DNA of 64,000 nucleotides from Ensifer adhaerens (lineage in GTDB: Bacteria; Pseudomonadota; Alphaproteobacteria; Rhizobiales; Rhizobiaceae). Positions 27,404 through 35,316 of this stretch are shown in pieces (within the stretch, counting starts at the first letter, position 1; every line of letters begins with the position of its first letter). The notes beneath the pieces are model-generated. The model was not told the DNA's origin. It saw only the letters and a program-made list of their open reading frames with translations, and did no database searches. A program made the position numbers and the translations under genes. The DNA lies in contig NZ_JABEKT010000001.1 of the NCBI RefSeq assembly GCF_013283195.1, positions 904,795 through 968,794 of the forward strand, written 5' to 3'.

Positions 27404-27796
27404 CTAGTTCAGGGTTCGCACGAGCCCTGGTGAATCGAGCGAGAAGGCGGGGATGGCCACGTTGAAGTGTTCTCCGCCTTCCGATTCCATGCTGTAGTGG
27501 CCGAACATGACGCCAGACGGCGTATCGAGCGGGCATCCGGAAGAGTATTCGTAGGTGTCGCCCGGGTTCAGCAACGGCTGCTCGCCGATGACGCCGGGTC
27601 CGCTGACCTCGTCCACCTGACCGTTCTCGTCGGTAATATGCCAGTAGCGCGTCATCAGCCGGACCGCCTCGGTCGAATGGTTGGCGATGACGATGCGGTA
27701 GCCCCAGACATAGCGGCTGTCATCCGGATCAGATTGCTCTTCCAGATAGTACGGCTCCACCGTAACTTCTATGTCGCGAGTGAGCGCGCGATACAT
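27404..27796 (-). CDS. apaG: ApaG family protein (Co2+/Mg2+ efflux-associated)
   Basis: 130 residues from ATG 27796 ([23 protein letters not shown]); a GTG three codons earlier is possible. Single immunoglobulin-like beta-sandwich domain with the family motifs [56 protein letters not shown]. ApaG is linked genetically to divalent cation efflux and Ap4A metabolism, and its molecular role is unsettled. Usual length about 130. Confidence 0.93.
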   Translation of the reverse strand: MYRALTRDIEVTVEPYYLEEQSDPDDSRYVWGYRIVIANHSTEAVRLMTRYWHITDENGQVDEVSGPGVIGEQPLLNPGDTYEYSSGCPLDTPSGVMFGHYSMESEGGEHFNVAIPAFSLDSPGLVRTLN

Positions 27797-27907
27797 GGGC
27801 AACACCTTGTTTCAAGTCTTTCAGGGTATTCTACAGCAATATGGTTTCGTCAAGAATAACGGCAGGATTGCATGCGTTGCCTGCAACACGGCGGGAAGGC
27901 TGCGCCG

Positions 27908-28522
27908 ATGCTTGATGGCGCGGTGAGAAAACATCTGGATCCGATGCTGGATCGCGTGGGCGCCGCGCTCGCCCGCGGGGGTATCAGCGCCAATGCTGTC
28001 ACGATCGCCGGCCTGGCGCTCGGCCTCGTTGCCGCTGCCCTGATAGCCGGGCAATTCTATCTCGCAGGCGCCATCCTTATCGTCGTCAGCCGGCTTTGCG
28101 ATGGGCTCGACGGCGCCGTGGCGCGAGCAACGCGCAAGACGGATTTCGGCGGTTTCCTCGATATCGTGCTCGACTTCGTCTTCTATGGCGCCATCCCGCT
28201 TGGCTTCATCCTCACCGATCCGCAGGCCAATGGGCTCGCCGGCGGGCTGCTGCTCTTCTCGTTCTACGTCAATGGTGCGAGTTTTCTTGCCTATGCCATC
28301 ATGGCCGAGAAGCGAGCGATGACGACGGATGTGCGGGGGGAAAAGTCGCTCTACTTCACCACAGGGCTCGCCGAGGCGACCGAGACGATCGCCGTCTTCC
28401 TGGCCTTCTGTCTGTTCCCGGCGTGGTTTTCGGTACTGGCGACGCTGTTTGCCGTCGTCTGCCTCTACACGGCGCTCTCGCGCATCATGCTCGCGCGAAT
28501 GGGTTTTCGCGACCGGCAGTAG
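27908..28522 (+). CDS. CDP-alcohol phosphatidyltransferase family protein
   Basis: 204 residues from ATG 27908 (MLDGAVRKHLDPMLD), with GGGAAGG upstream; an ATG at 27872 would add 12 residues. Membrane enzyme of phospholipid synthesis type: catalytic motif LCDGLDGAVARATRKTDFGG followed by FLDIVLD, matching DGx2ARx8-9Gx3Dx3D, and five to six hydrophobic helices. The alcohol acceptor (glycerol phosphate, inositol, choline and others) cannot be told from sequence. It diverges from apaG and converges on metZ. Confidence 0.85.
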   Translation: MLDGAVRKHLDPMLDRVGAALARGGISANAVTIAGLALGLVAAALIAGQFYLAGAILIVVSRLCDGLDGAVARATRKTDFGGFLDIVLDFVFYGAIPLGFILTDPQANGLAGGLLLFSFYVNGASFLAYAIMAEKRAMTTDVRGEKSLYFTTGLAEATETIAVFLAFCLFPAWFSVLATLFAVVCLYTALSRIMLARMGFRDRQ

Positions 28523-28547
28523 TGGCCGCCCGCTGTCTGGGCGGCCA
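28523..28547. terminator. Hairpin between convergent CDP-alcohol transferase and metZ
   Basis: TGGCCGCCC and GGGCGGCCA form a perfect 9-bp stem with a seven-base loop, starting on the base after the upstream stop. There is no T-run, so termination is inferred from position. Confidence 0.6.
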
Positions 28548-28562
28548 TCCTGTCCGTCGATG

Positions 28563-29747
28563 TCAGGCCTTGACGCTCTTCAGCGCGCGGGCAAAGTCCT
28601 CGACGATGTCGTCGCTGTCCTCGATGCCGGCGGAGAAACGCACGGTGCCGGCGGAGATGCCGAGTTCGTCGCGCGCCTCGTCGGTCAGGTTCTTGTGCGT
28701 CGTCGTTGCCGGATGCGTGATCAGGCTCTTGCTGTCGCCGAGATTGTTGGAAATGCGGGCGATCTGCAGTGCGTTCTGCAGCGCGAAGGCCGCGTCCTTG
28801 CCGCCCTTGAGTTCGAAGGCGACGAGGGTCGAGCCGCCGGTCATCTGCTTGGCGATGATGTCGGCCTGCGGGTGGTCCTTGCGGCCCGGGTAGATCACCT
28901 TGGCGACCTGAGGCTGCTCGGCCAGGAAGTCGGCGACGCGGCGGGCATTCTCCGTCTGCTGCTTGACGCGCAGCGGCAGGGTCTCGATGCCCTTCAGCAG
29001 CGTCCAGGCGTTGAACGGCGACATTGCCGGGCCGGTGTGGCGGAAGTAATCGTGCAGATGCTCGTTGATCCAGTCCTTGTCGGACAGCACCACGCCACCG
29101 AGGCACCGGCCCTGGCCGTCGATATGCTTGGTGGCCGAGTAGACGACGATATGAGCGCCCAGTTCAAGCGGCTTCTGGAACAGCGGCGTGGCGAAGACGT
29201 TGTCGACCACGACCTTGGCGCCGATCTGGTTGGCCAATATGGCAACGCCGGCAATGTCGATGACTTCGAGCGTCGGGTTGGTCGGGCTTTCCAGGAAGAA
29301 GACCTTGGTGTTCTTCTGGATTGCCTTTTCCCAGTTGGCGAGATCGCGTCCATCGACCAGCGTGCATTCGATGCCGTATTTCGGCGCCAGCGTCTCGACC
29401 ACCCAGCGGCAGGAGCCGAAGAGGGCGCGAGCAGCAACGATGTGATCGCCGGCCTTCAGCTGGCAGAGAATGGCGGCGGCGACTGCGGCCATGCCCGATG
29501 CCGTGGCGCGCGCATCTTCGGCGCCTTCCAGCATGCACATGCGCTTTTCGAACATGTCGTTGGTCGGGCTGCCGTATCGGGCATAGATGAAGCCTTCGGT
29601 CTCGCCCTTGAAGCGCGCTTCCGCCGCCTCGGATGTCTCGTAGACGAAGCCCTGGGTGAGGAAGATTGCTTCGGACGTCTCGCCGTGCTGGGAGCGGGTC
29701 GTTCCGCCGTGGACGAGTTGGGTTGCCGGGCGCCAGTTTTTGCTCAT
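28563..29747 (-). CDS. metZ: O-succinylhomoserine sulfhydrylase
   Basis: 394 residues from ATG 29747 (MSKNWRPATQLVHGG), with GAAGGTGACC upstream. Cys/Met-metabolism PLP enzyme: YARYGSPTNDMFEKRM, EGAEDARATASGMAA, ESPTNPTLEVIDI, VVVDNVFATPLFQ and the PLP lysine in YSATKHIDGQGR. The HIDGQGR block and long GVVLSDKDW stretch fit MetZ rather than MetB or MetC. It makes homocysteine directly from O-succinylhomoserine and sulfide. The SAM-II riboswitch in its leader shows control by S-adenosylmethionine. Confidence 0.94.
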   Translation of the reverse strand: MSKNWRPATQLVHGGTTRSQHGETSEAIFLTQGFVYETSEAAEARFKGETEGFIYARYGSPTNDMFEKRMCMLEGAEDARATASGMAAVAAAILCQLKAGDHIVAARALFGSCRWVVETLAPKYGIECTLVDGRDLANWEKAIQKNTKVFFLESPTNPTLEVIDIAGVAILANQIGAKVVVDNVFATPLFQKPLELGAHIVVYSATKHIDGQGRCLGGVVLSDKDWINEHLHDYFRHTGPAMSPFNAWTLLKGIETLPLRVKQQTENARRVADFLAEQPQVAKVIYPGRKDHPQADIIAKQMTGGSTLVAFELKGGKDAAFALQNALQIARISNNLGDSKSLITHPATTTHKNLTDEARDELGISAGTVRFSAGIEDSDDIVEDFARALKSVKA

Positions 29748-29768
29748 GTGACGGTCACCTTCAAAAAC

Positions 29769-29809
29769 AAAAAAACCGGCCGCGTGAAGGGCCGGTTTGA
29801 TACCCGGCC
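29769..29809 (-). terminator. Riboswitch expression platform: terminator/antiterminator segments
   Basis: Three complementary six-base segments occur in order of transcription: GGCCGG (29804-29809), CCGGCC (29790-29795) and GGCCGG (29776-29781), followed by seven T. Segments 2 and 3 make a rho-independent terminator; segments 1 and 2 make the competing stem. They lie directly between the aptamer and metZ. Confidence 0.85.
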
Positions 29810-29811
29810 TT

Positions 29812-29864
29812 TTTAGCTACTTGTTTAACGTGGCTGCAAGCCGACCGGCCAAATCACCACGGGA
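29812..29864 (-). ncRNA. SAM-II riboswitch aptamer upstream of metZ
   Basis: Read on the minus strand, the leader contains CCCGTGGTGATTTG, then CGGCTTGCAGCCACG and TTAAACAAGTAGCTAAAA. This matches the SAM-II (metA element) pseudoknot core known from alphaproteobacterial metA and metZ leaders. High SAM should favour the ligand-bound fold and lower metZ expression. The element is followed by a terminator whose first segment begins three bases after the aptamer. Confidence 0.93.
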
Positions 29865-29944
29865 TAAAGCTCCAATACTGCTTGGGTGCGCTTGCGTCAA
29901 TTCCTGGAGTTTGGTTTTGTCTCGCAACTGAAAAGAGGATCGAA

Positions 29945-31042
29945 ATGGGCCGCGAGACTGGGATTTTGGCCGACCGCGCGATCGCCGCGCTGTTTGAAGC
30001 CGGACGCTTGAAAAGCGAGAAGGCGCTGGATGCCGATCAGATCCAGCCGGCAAGCCTCGATCTGCGCCTCGGCGCCAAGGCGTTTCGCGTGCGTGCAAGC
30101 TTCATGCCGGGCCCGTCGCACCTCGTTGCCGACAAGCTTGATCGGCTGAAGCTGCATGTCGTCGATCTCTCCGAAGGTGCGGTGCTGGAGACCGGCTGCG
30201 TCTATATCGTGCCGTTGATGGAGAGCCTGGACCTGCCGGAAACCATGTCGGCGTCCGCCAACCCGAAGAGCTCCACCGGTCGCCTCGACATCTTCACCCG
30301 CGTCATCACCGATCGCGCCCAGGAGTTCGACAAGATCCCGGCCGGCTATCGCGGACCGCTCTATCTCGAAATCAGCCCGCGCACCTTCCCGATCGTCGTC
30401 AGGCGTGGTTCGCGCCTTTCGCAGATCCGCTTCCGCACCGGCCAGGCGCTGCTCTCCGAGCAGGAACTGCTGGCGTTGCATGAAAGCGACGTGCTGGTTG
30501 CAAGCGAAAAGCCCAATGTCAGCGGCGGCGGCATCGCGCTGTCGATCGATCTCAAGGGCACCGGTCCGGACGGGCTGATCGGCTATCGCGGCAAGCACCA
30601 CACCGCCGTCGTCGATGTCGACAAGAAGGCGCAGCACGCGGTCTTCGACTTCTGGGAGCCGCTCTATAGCCGCGGCCGTGACGAGCTGATCCTCGATCCC
30701 GACGAGTTTTACATTCTGGTGTCGCGCGAAGCCGTGCACGTTCCGCCGCTTTATGCTGCCGAGATGACCCCGTTCGATCCGCTGGTCGGCGAGTTCCGCG
30801 TGCACTATGCCGGCTTCTTTGACCCGGGCTTCGGGCATGCGTCAGCCGGCGGAACCGGCAGCCGCGCCGTACTCGAAGTGCGCAGCCACGAGGTGCCCTT
30901 CATCCTCGAGCATGGCCAGATCGTCGGTCGGCTGGTCTATGAGCATATGCTTGAACGTCCGGCAGGGCTTTACGGCCTCGGTCTCGGCTCCAACTATCAG
31001 GCGCAGGGCCTCAAGCTCTCCAAGCATTTCCACGCGGAGTAA
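29945..31042 (+). CDS. dcd: 2'-deoxycytidine 5'-triphosphate deaminase, two-domain form
   Basis: 365 residues from ATG 29945 (MGRETGILADRAIAALFE), with AGAGGATCG upstream. About twice the usual Dcd length (about 190), because two dUTPase-like domains are joined. The first (to about 180) has IQPASLDLRLGAKAFRV and SANPKSSTGRLDIFTRVITD; the second has VSREAVHVPPLYAAEMTPF and FDPGFGHASAGGTGSRAVLEVRSH. This form is normal in Rhizobiales. It deaminates dCTP to dUTP for thymidylate supply. It diverges from metZ; the riboswitch lies in the shared gap. Confidence 0.92.
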   Translation: MGRETGILADRAIAALFEAGRLKSEKALDADQIQPASLDLRLGAKAFRVRASFMPGPSHLVADKLDRLKLHVVDLSEGAVLETGCVYIVPLMESLDLPETMSASANPKSSTGRLDIFTRVITDRAQEFDKIPAGYRGPLYLEISPRTFPIVVRRGSRLSQIRFRTGQALLSEQELLALHESDVLVASEKPNVSGGGIALSIDLKGTGPDGLIGYRGKHHTAVVDVDKKAQHAVFDFWEPLYSRGRDELILDPDEFYILVSREAVHVPPLYAAEMTPFDPLVGEFRVHYAGFFDPGFGHASAGGTGSRAVLEVRSHEVPFILEHGQIVGRLVYEHMLERPAGLYGLGLGSNYQAQGLKLSKHFHAE

Positions 31043-31122
31043 CAGAAAAAGTGCCGTTGCGCGTCGGCGCGGCGCAACGGTGCTTGACAGATGCATGCGG
31101 TTGAGGAAGTTTCCGAAACGCT

Positions 31123-31197
31123 GCGGGTGTAGTTCAGTGGTAGAACGCCAGCTTCCCAAGCTTGATGTCGTCGGTTCGATCCCGATCACCCGCTCCA
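31123..31197 (+). tRNA. tRNA-Gly (anticodon CCC)
   Basis: Acceptor GCGGGTG/CACCCGC, D-arm with GTTCAGTGGTAGAAC, anticodon loop TTCCCAA on stem CCAGC/GCTTG (one C-T mismatch), T-arm with GGTTCGATCC and encoded CCA at 31195-31197. A TTGACA at 31084 lies 39 bases before it and is a plausible -35. There is no strong -10. Confidence 0.95.
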
Positions 31198-31382
31198 CTT
31201 TTCTCTTCAATAACAGCCAGCCCGGCTTTAAGCCGGCATCCCTGCGTGCGACGGACCGACCCGCAGCGCGCCGAAGCCAGTAGCCAGCCCGGTTCCATCC
31301 GGCTAATCTCCGCGTCACCCATGAATCATCCGCGGCTTTGCAGGCCGTATGGCATCACGAAGAGACGCGCTGGCCCTTGCCC

Positions 31383-32216
31383 ATGAAAATTCACCGACTG
31401 CTGGCCCTCTGCGTCTATCTGATCGCGGCGCCGCTTGCCGCCCAGCCCAAGGACCTGCCCAATCTGTTCGATGCGCGTGAGCGCATCGCTAAGCCGGACC
31501 TTACCGGCCTTGCGCGGCTCAGGTTCCTGACGACGGTGGATTTCCCGCCGTTCAACTTCATCGACCAGTCGGGCAAGCTTTCGGGCTTCCATGTCGACCT
31601 GGTGCGCGAGATCTGCCGCGAACTCGATATCGAAGCCAAATGCCAGATCCAGGCGGTGACCTATGCCGAGCTGCTGCCGGCGCTGGAAGAAGGCCAGGGC
31701 GAGGCGGTCGCAGCCGGCATCGCCGTCAGTCCGGAACTGCGCCAGCGCTTCGGCTTCTCCAGGCCGTTCATGCGGCTTCCCGCGCGCTTCGCCGTCAACA
31801 CCAAGGCGGCCGGCGCGGTCACGGACCCATCGGGCCTCAAGGGCAAAGTGGTCGGCGTTGTTTCCGGCACCACCCACGAGGTGATGTTCAGGGCTTTCTT
31901 CCCCAAGCTCGAGGCCAAGGTCTTTCCGGATCGTGATGCGATGCTCGCCGCCCTGCAGAAGGGCGAGGTAGCGGCCGTCTTTTCCGACGGCATGCAGCTT
32001 TCCTTCTGGGTGTCGGGCGGCGCTGCTGCGGGATGCTGCGGGCTTGTCGATGGTGCCTATTTCTCACAGCGCTTTCTGGGGGAAGGCCTGACGATCATGA
32101 ACCGAAAGGCCGAGCCGGCGCTGACGCAAGCGATCGATCACGCCCTGCTGGCTCTTTCACGCAGCGGCAGGCTCGACGAGATTTACCTGCGCTATTTCCC
32201 GAACGGCATCTACTGA
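31383..32216 (+). CDS. Amino-acid-type ABC transporter substrate-binding protein
   Basis: 277 residues from ATG 31383 (MKIHRLLALCVYLIAAPLAAQ), a clean signal peptide. Family 3 solute-binding fold: LRFLTTVDFPPFNFIDQSGKLSGFHVDLVREIC, then AAGIAVSPELRQRFGFSRPFM and the closing GLTIMNRKAEPALTQAIDHAL. Two extra cysteines (AAGCCGLVDG) are unusual. No permease or ATPase gene is adjacent, so it is an orphan binding protein or serves a transporter elsewhere. Ligand unknown. Confidence 0.85.
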   Translation: MKIHRLLALCVYLIAAPLAAQPKDLPNLFDARERIAKPDLTGLARLRFLTTVDFPPFNFIDQSGKLSGFHVDLVREICRELDIEAKCQIQAVTYAELLPALEEGQGEAVAAGIAVSPELRQRFGFSRPFMRLPARFAVNTKAAGAVTDPSGLKGKVVGVVSGTTHEVMFRAFFPKLEAKVFPDRDAMLAALQKGEVAAVFSDGMQLSFWVSGGAAAGCCGLVDGAYFSQRFLGEGLTIMNRKAEPALTQAIDHALLALSRSGRLDEIYLRYFPNGIY

Positions 32217-32271
32217 AGCCCGTATGTCGTCCGCGCAAAACCGCTGCGCACTTTTGCGCAACATGTTTTGA

Positions 32272-33084
32272 TCAGTTACGCCGGAACGGCAGGAGCAACG
32301 ACCACAACAACCTGGTCGGCGCACTGCGCCCATAGTCGGTGAGCCCCGTTTCGATCGCCTCGTCGCCCCGTCTGGGCCGGTCGGTATAGGTCGAGAACAG
32401 CCGGTCCCAGATCGCCAGGTTGAAGCCGTAGTTCGAATCTGTCTCCGAGCGCTCGGTCGAGTGGTGGATGCGGTGCATGTCGGGGGTGACGATCAGCGGC
32501 CGCAGTGCCCGGTCGAGGCGGGGCGGCAGCCGCAGATTGGCGTGGTTGAACATGGCAGCAGCGTTGAGCACGATCTCGAATAAGAGAACGGCGACGGCAG
32601 GCGCCCCGAGCGCGACGATGATCGCGATCTTCCAGGCCATCGAGACGATGATCTCCAGCGGATGAAACCGCAAAGCCGTGGTCAGATCGACGCCCGGGTC
32701 GGCGTGATGGACCCGGTGCATCCGCCAGAAGAGCGGAACCTTGTGAAAGGCGACGTGTTCCAGCCAGATGGCAAAGTCGAGCACGACGAAGGCGATCACG
32801 CCGGCGACGAGCGGGGGAATGCTCAGTGCAGGTAGCAGACCGTATCCCCGCGCCCCGGCCCAGAGTGCCGCACCGGTCGCCGCAGCCGGGAAGATCAGCC
32901 GCAGCGAAAGCGAAGACAGGACCAGAATGGAGAGGTTGGTAAGCCAGCGGCGTGCCTTCAGCGCCTTTTGCAACTCCGGCCGCTCCAGCCGCGGGTGCCA
33001 AAGTTCGAGCACCGCCATGGCGGCAAAGACCGAGAGAAAGGCCGCAAGGCGCCACAGGGGTTCTGTCACGCCGAAAAGCTGCAT
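32272..33084 (-). CDS. Sterol desaturase / fatty acid hydroxylase family protein
   Basis: 270 residues from ATG 33084. Four or more membrane helices and the histidine clusters of the di-iron family: LEHVAFHKV (HxxxH), FWRMHRVHHAD (HxxHH) and MHRIHHS, with an additional FNHANLRL. Such enzymes hydroxylate or desaturate lipids in the membrane. Bacterial substrates are mostly unknown, with carotenoids, hopanoids or ornithine lipids all possible. Monocistronic by spacing. Confidence 0.85.
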   Translation of the reverse strand: MQLFGVTEPLWRLAAFLSVFAAMAVLELWHPRLERPELQKALKARRWLTNLSILVLSSLSLRLIFPAAATGAALWAGARGYGLLPALSIPPLVAGVIAFVVLDFAIWLEHVAFHKVPLFWRMHRVHHADPGVDLTTALRFHPLEIIVSMAWKIAIIVALGAPAVAVLLFEIVLNAAAMFNHANLRLPPRLDRALRPLIVTPDMHRIHHSTERSETDSNYGFNLAIWDRLFSTYTDRPRRGDEAIETGLTDYGRSAPTRLLWSLLLPFRRN

Positions 33085-33181
33085 CCGTTACGCCCTCGCT
33101 GCCGTCTTTCTGTGAAGCGATATCATGCTTCGGCGGCGCTGCGCCAAGACACGTTGACGTGAGCAGGTCGCGTGGGCGCCG

Positions 33182-33592
33182 TTACTTGCGAAAACGGGCA
33201 AGAGCACCGCGCTCGATTGCAGCGCAGGTAAGCTTGTCGAGGCCCAGGCGATCGCGCAGCAGCTGAAGCAAACGGATTTCCTCGTTGCGGATGCGCTGGT
33301 CTGCGGCCGCAATCTCGACGGCAAGTGCATAGGCGGTTTCGTGCAGCCGCTCGGGCAGGGCTTCGCGCACGATCTCGAGCACGATGTCGAGACCCTCGGG
33401 GGCGGCGAGTTGTGCGGCGCATTCGTGGCCGACGAGCACGAGCTGGTCCTCGTCGAAGCCTTCGAAGGCGGGAAGAAACTGCACCAGCCTGCCGATGCGC
33501 GCGAACTCGTCGTCGCTCATCTCCCGGTCGACCGCCGACATCATCACCATGACATAGACAAGGGCTTCGTGCTGGCTGAGGCTGGGGGGCAT
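33182..33592 (-). CDS. TerB-like (tellurite resistance TerB) domain protein
   Basis: 136 residues from ATG 33592 (MPPSLSQHEALVYVMVMMSAVDREMSDDE). The frame is open further upstream but without conserved sequence. All-helical TerB/DjlA fold: acidic residues in SAVDREMSDDEFARIGRLV and IAAADQRIRNEEIRLLQLLRDRL may bind metal. The function is not established for stand-alone TerB proteins. It follows the SNase-like gene on the same strand with a 50-base gap. Confidence 0.8.
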   Translation of the reverse strand: MPPSLSQHEALVYVMVMMSAVDREMSDDEFARIGRLVQFLPAFEGFDEDQLVLVGHECAAQLAAPEGLDIVLEIVREALPERLHETAYALAVEIAAADQRIRNEEIRLLQLLRDRLGLDKLTCAAIERGALARFRK

Positions 33593-33642
33593 GACGGCTT
33601 TCCGGCAAGTGGTTGCAAAGAACTGGTGTGCTTCGCCGTTCC

Positions 33643-34476
33643 TTACAAGTCCGGTGCCGGTTCGTCCATCGTCGCTGCCGCGCTCGGATCGTCGAACGGC
33701 ATCGGCGTCTGGCGAAAATCGCGCGGATCGTCGCCGTAAAATCCGACCTTTGCCTTGCGCGCCGCTTCGGCTTGCTCTTCGAGCGCCGAGCCGGCCAACG
33801 GCGTCGCCCAGCCGTTGGCGACGAGCCAAGCTGCCAGGTCCTGGCCGCCGACGGTGCAGTGCGCGGTGACGGTGTCGCCCGTTCCGTCGCCGGGAATGTC
33901 GCAGCTGACCGCCCGGGCGCGCAGGAAATTGCGAAACGCCGTGCGGGCGACCATGCCGCAGGGCCAGCTCTTGCCGCCGCTTTCGCAGGTCCGTTCCGCC
34001 GCCTCCGGCTCGATGCTGTCGAGCTGCAACGTCATCTTGTCGAAGCGGATGAGACCGGCGGCGAGCGCCACCGGCTGCAGGAGGATCGTCGGCGCCTGCG
34101 GCTTGTCCTTGGACGTGTCCGACAGTGGTTTGCGCGGCTCGATGCGTTCGAGCGGCTTCGTCGTCACTTCGTCGGGCAGCCCGAACTGCTGCGGTTCGAT
34201 TGCGCGGGCTGTGGTCTCGGTAGCGTGGGAGCTGCTTTTGCCTTGGCTGCCTGCATCGGGCGCCGTGTCGGCTCCCTGGGGGTCGGACATGTCGAACGGC
34301 ACGTCTTCAGGCGCGACCGAAGGTTCCGCTTCCCCCATGTCGGGCGTTTCCAGCACGAAGTCCGGCGAGGCAGAACTTTCGCGGTCGCGGATCGTCGCAG
34401 CACCCGCATAGAGGATGCCGGTATAGAGCGCCAGGGCGGCAATCCCGCCTGCAAGAGTGATCAGTTGCTGCCGCAT
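33643..34476 (-). CDS. Membrane-anchored thermonuclease-like (SNase) protein
   Basis: 277 residues from ATG 34476. One N-terminal membrane helix (LITLAGGIAALALYTGILYAG), a disordered Ser/Pro/Glu-rich linker (30-130), then an SNase-like OB-fold domain (about 140-250). The domain includes GLIRFDKMTLQLDSIEPEAAERTC, WPCGMVARTAFRNFLRARAVSC, DTVTAHCTVGGQDLAAWLVANGWA and EEQAEAARKAKVGFYG. Four cysteines suggest a disulfide-bonded periplasmic domain. Not all catalytic residues of staphylococcal nuclease are evident, so nuclease activity is uncertain. It lies 13 bases after the S24 repressor gene on the same strand. Confidence 0.75.
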   Translation of the reverse strand: MRQQLITLAGGIAALALYTGILYAGAATIRDRESSASPDFVLETPDMGEAEPSVAPEDVPFDMSDPQGADTAPDAGSQGKSSSHATETTARAIEPQQFGLPDEVTTKPLERIEPRKPLSDTSKDKPQAPTILLQPVALAAGLIRFDKMTLQLDSIEPEAAERTCESGGKSWPCGMVARTAFRNFLRARAVSCDIPGDGTGDTVTAHCTVGGQDLAAWLVANGWATPLAGSALEEQAEAARKAKVGFYGDDPRDFRQTPMPFDDPSAAATMDEPAPDL

Positions 34477-34489
34477 CAGGAAAGATGTC

Positions 34490-35134
34490 CTATTGGCTGG
34501 CCCAGATGATTCGGGCGATCCATTCGACTTCGCTCATTTCGAAACTCCGGTTGGGATGTTCCGGGTTGAGCGATAGCAGTTCGATGTTGCGCGGAGTATG
34601 CCGCACCAGGATTTTCGCCATGACCTCGCCTTCGCGGGTCTTGACCACGACGCGGTCGCCGCGCCGGACCTGCGCGCCAGGGTCGACGATCAGGACGTCG
34701 CCATCGCGATAGAGCGGCAGCATGCTGTCGCCCTGGATCTCCAGCGCATAGATGCCGTCGCGCCGCTCGGCGCCCGCCGGGAAATCGACGACGTCCCAGC
34801 CCTGGCCGGCGGGAAACCCGCCATCGTCGAAGAAGCCGCCGGCGCCGGCCTGGGCAAAGCCGATCAGCGGTATGGCGCCCTTGTAAGGTTCGCTTCGGAT
34901 CGCGTCCGGCCGCATCAGCGCCATGAACTGGTCGATGGTGGCGCCGGTGGCATCCAGCACCTTGGCAATCGATTCCGTCGACGGCCAGCGCTCGCGGCCA
35001 TCGGCGGACTGGCGCTTGGATTTGTTGAAGGACGTCGGGTCGAGCCCGGCGCGGCGCGCAAGCCCTGATGGCGAGAGCTGATGGCGCTCGGCCAGGGCGT
35101 CTATGGCGTGCCAGATTGTGTTGTGTGACAGCAT
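34490..35134 (-). CDS. S24 peptidase-domain transcriptional regulator (LexA/CI-like)
   Basis: 214 residues from ATG 35134. N-terminal XRE-type helix-turn-helix (TIWHAIDALAERHQLSPSGLARRAGLDPTSFNKSKR). C-terminal S24 protease domain with the serine of QGDSMLP (Ser137) and the lysine of VMAKIL (about 174). The region IPLIGFAQAGAGG may hold the self-cleavage or linker site. It is a repressor possibly inactivated by RecA-stimulated cleavage. No phage genes are around. A near-palindromic TTGGCCAGTAGATTAGCCAA (35179-35198) upstream is a candidate operator. Confidence 0.88.
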   Translation of the reverse strand: MLSHNTIWHAIDALAERHQLSPSGLARRAGLDPTSFNKSKRQSADGRERWPSTESIAKVLDATGATIDQFMALMRPDAIRSEPYKGAIPLIGFAQAGAGGFFDDGGFPAGQGWDVVDFPAGAERRDGIYALEIQGDSMLPLYRDGDVLIVDPGAQVRRGDRVVVKTREGEVMAKILVRHTPRNIELLSLNPEHPNRSFEMSEVEWIARIIWASQ

Positions 35135-35316
35135 GAATGTCTGGTCCGGGCAGGTGAGCGACGGCCGCTATGCCTGTGTTGGCCAGTAGATTAGCCAAGC
35201 GCGCCGGGATGGTAAAGAACAAGGAGGAAAATAATCCTTGTCCGCTCCGATTGAAATAGAGTTTCCTGCTTCTATAGTCCTTATCGTTGCTTGGGTTTGG
35301 CCGGCGAGGGGCTGAT

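Noticed and set aside
28329-29816. 495-residue plus-strand ORF opposite metZ
   Set aside because: Shadow of metZ. Its 3' end runs through the riboswitch terminator, and it has no conserved motif.
34490-35134. S24 repressor considered as a prophage marker
   Set aside because: Flanking genes are ordinary chromosomal ones; no structural, replication or integrase genes nearby.
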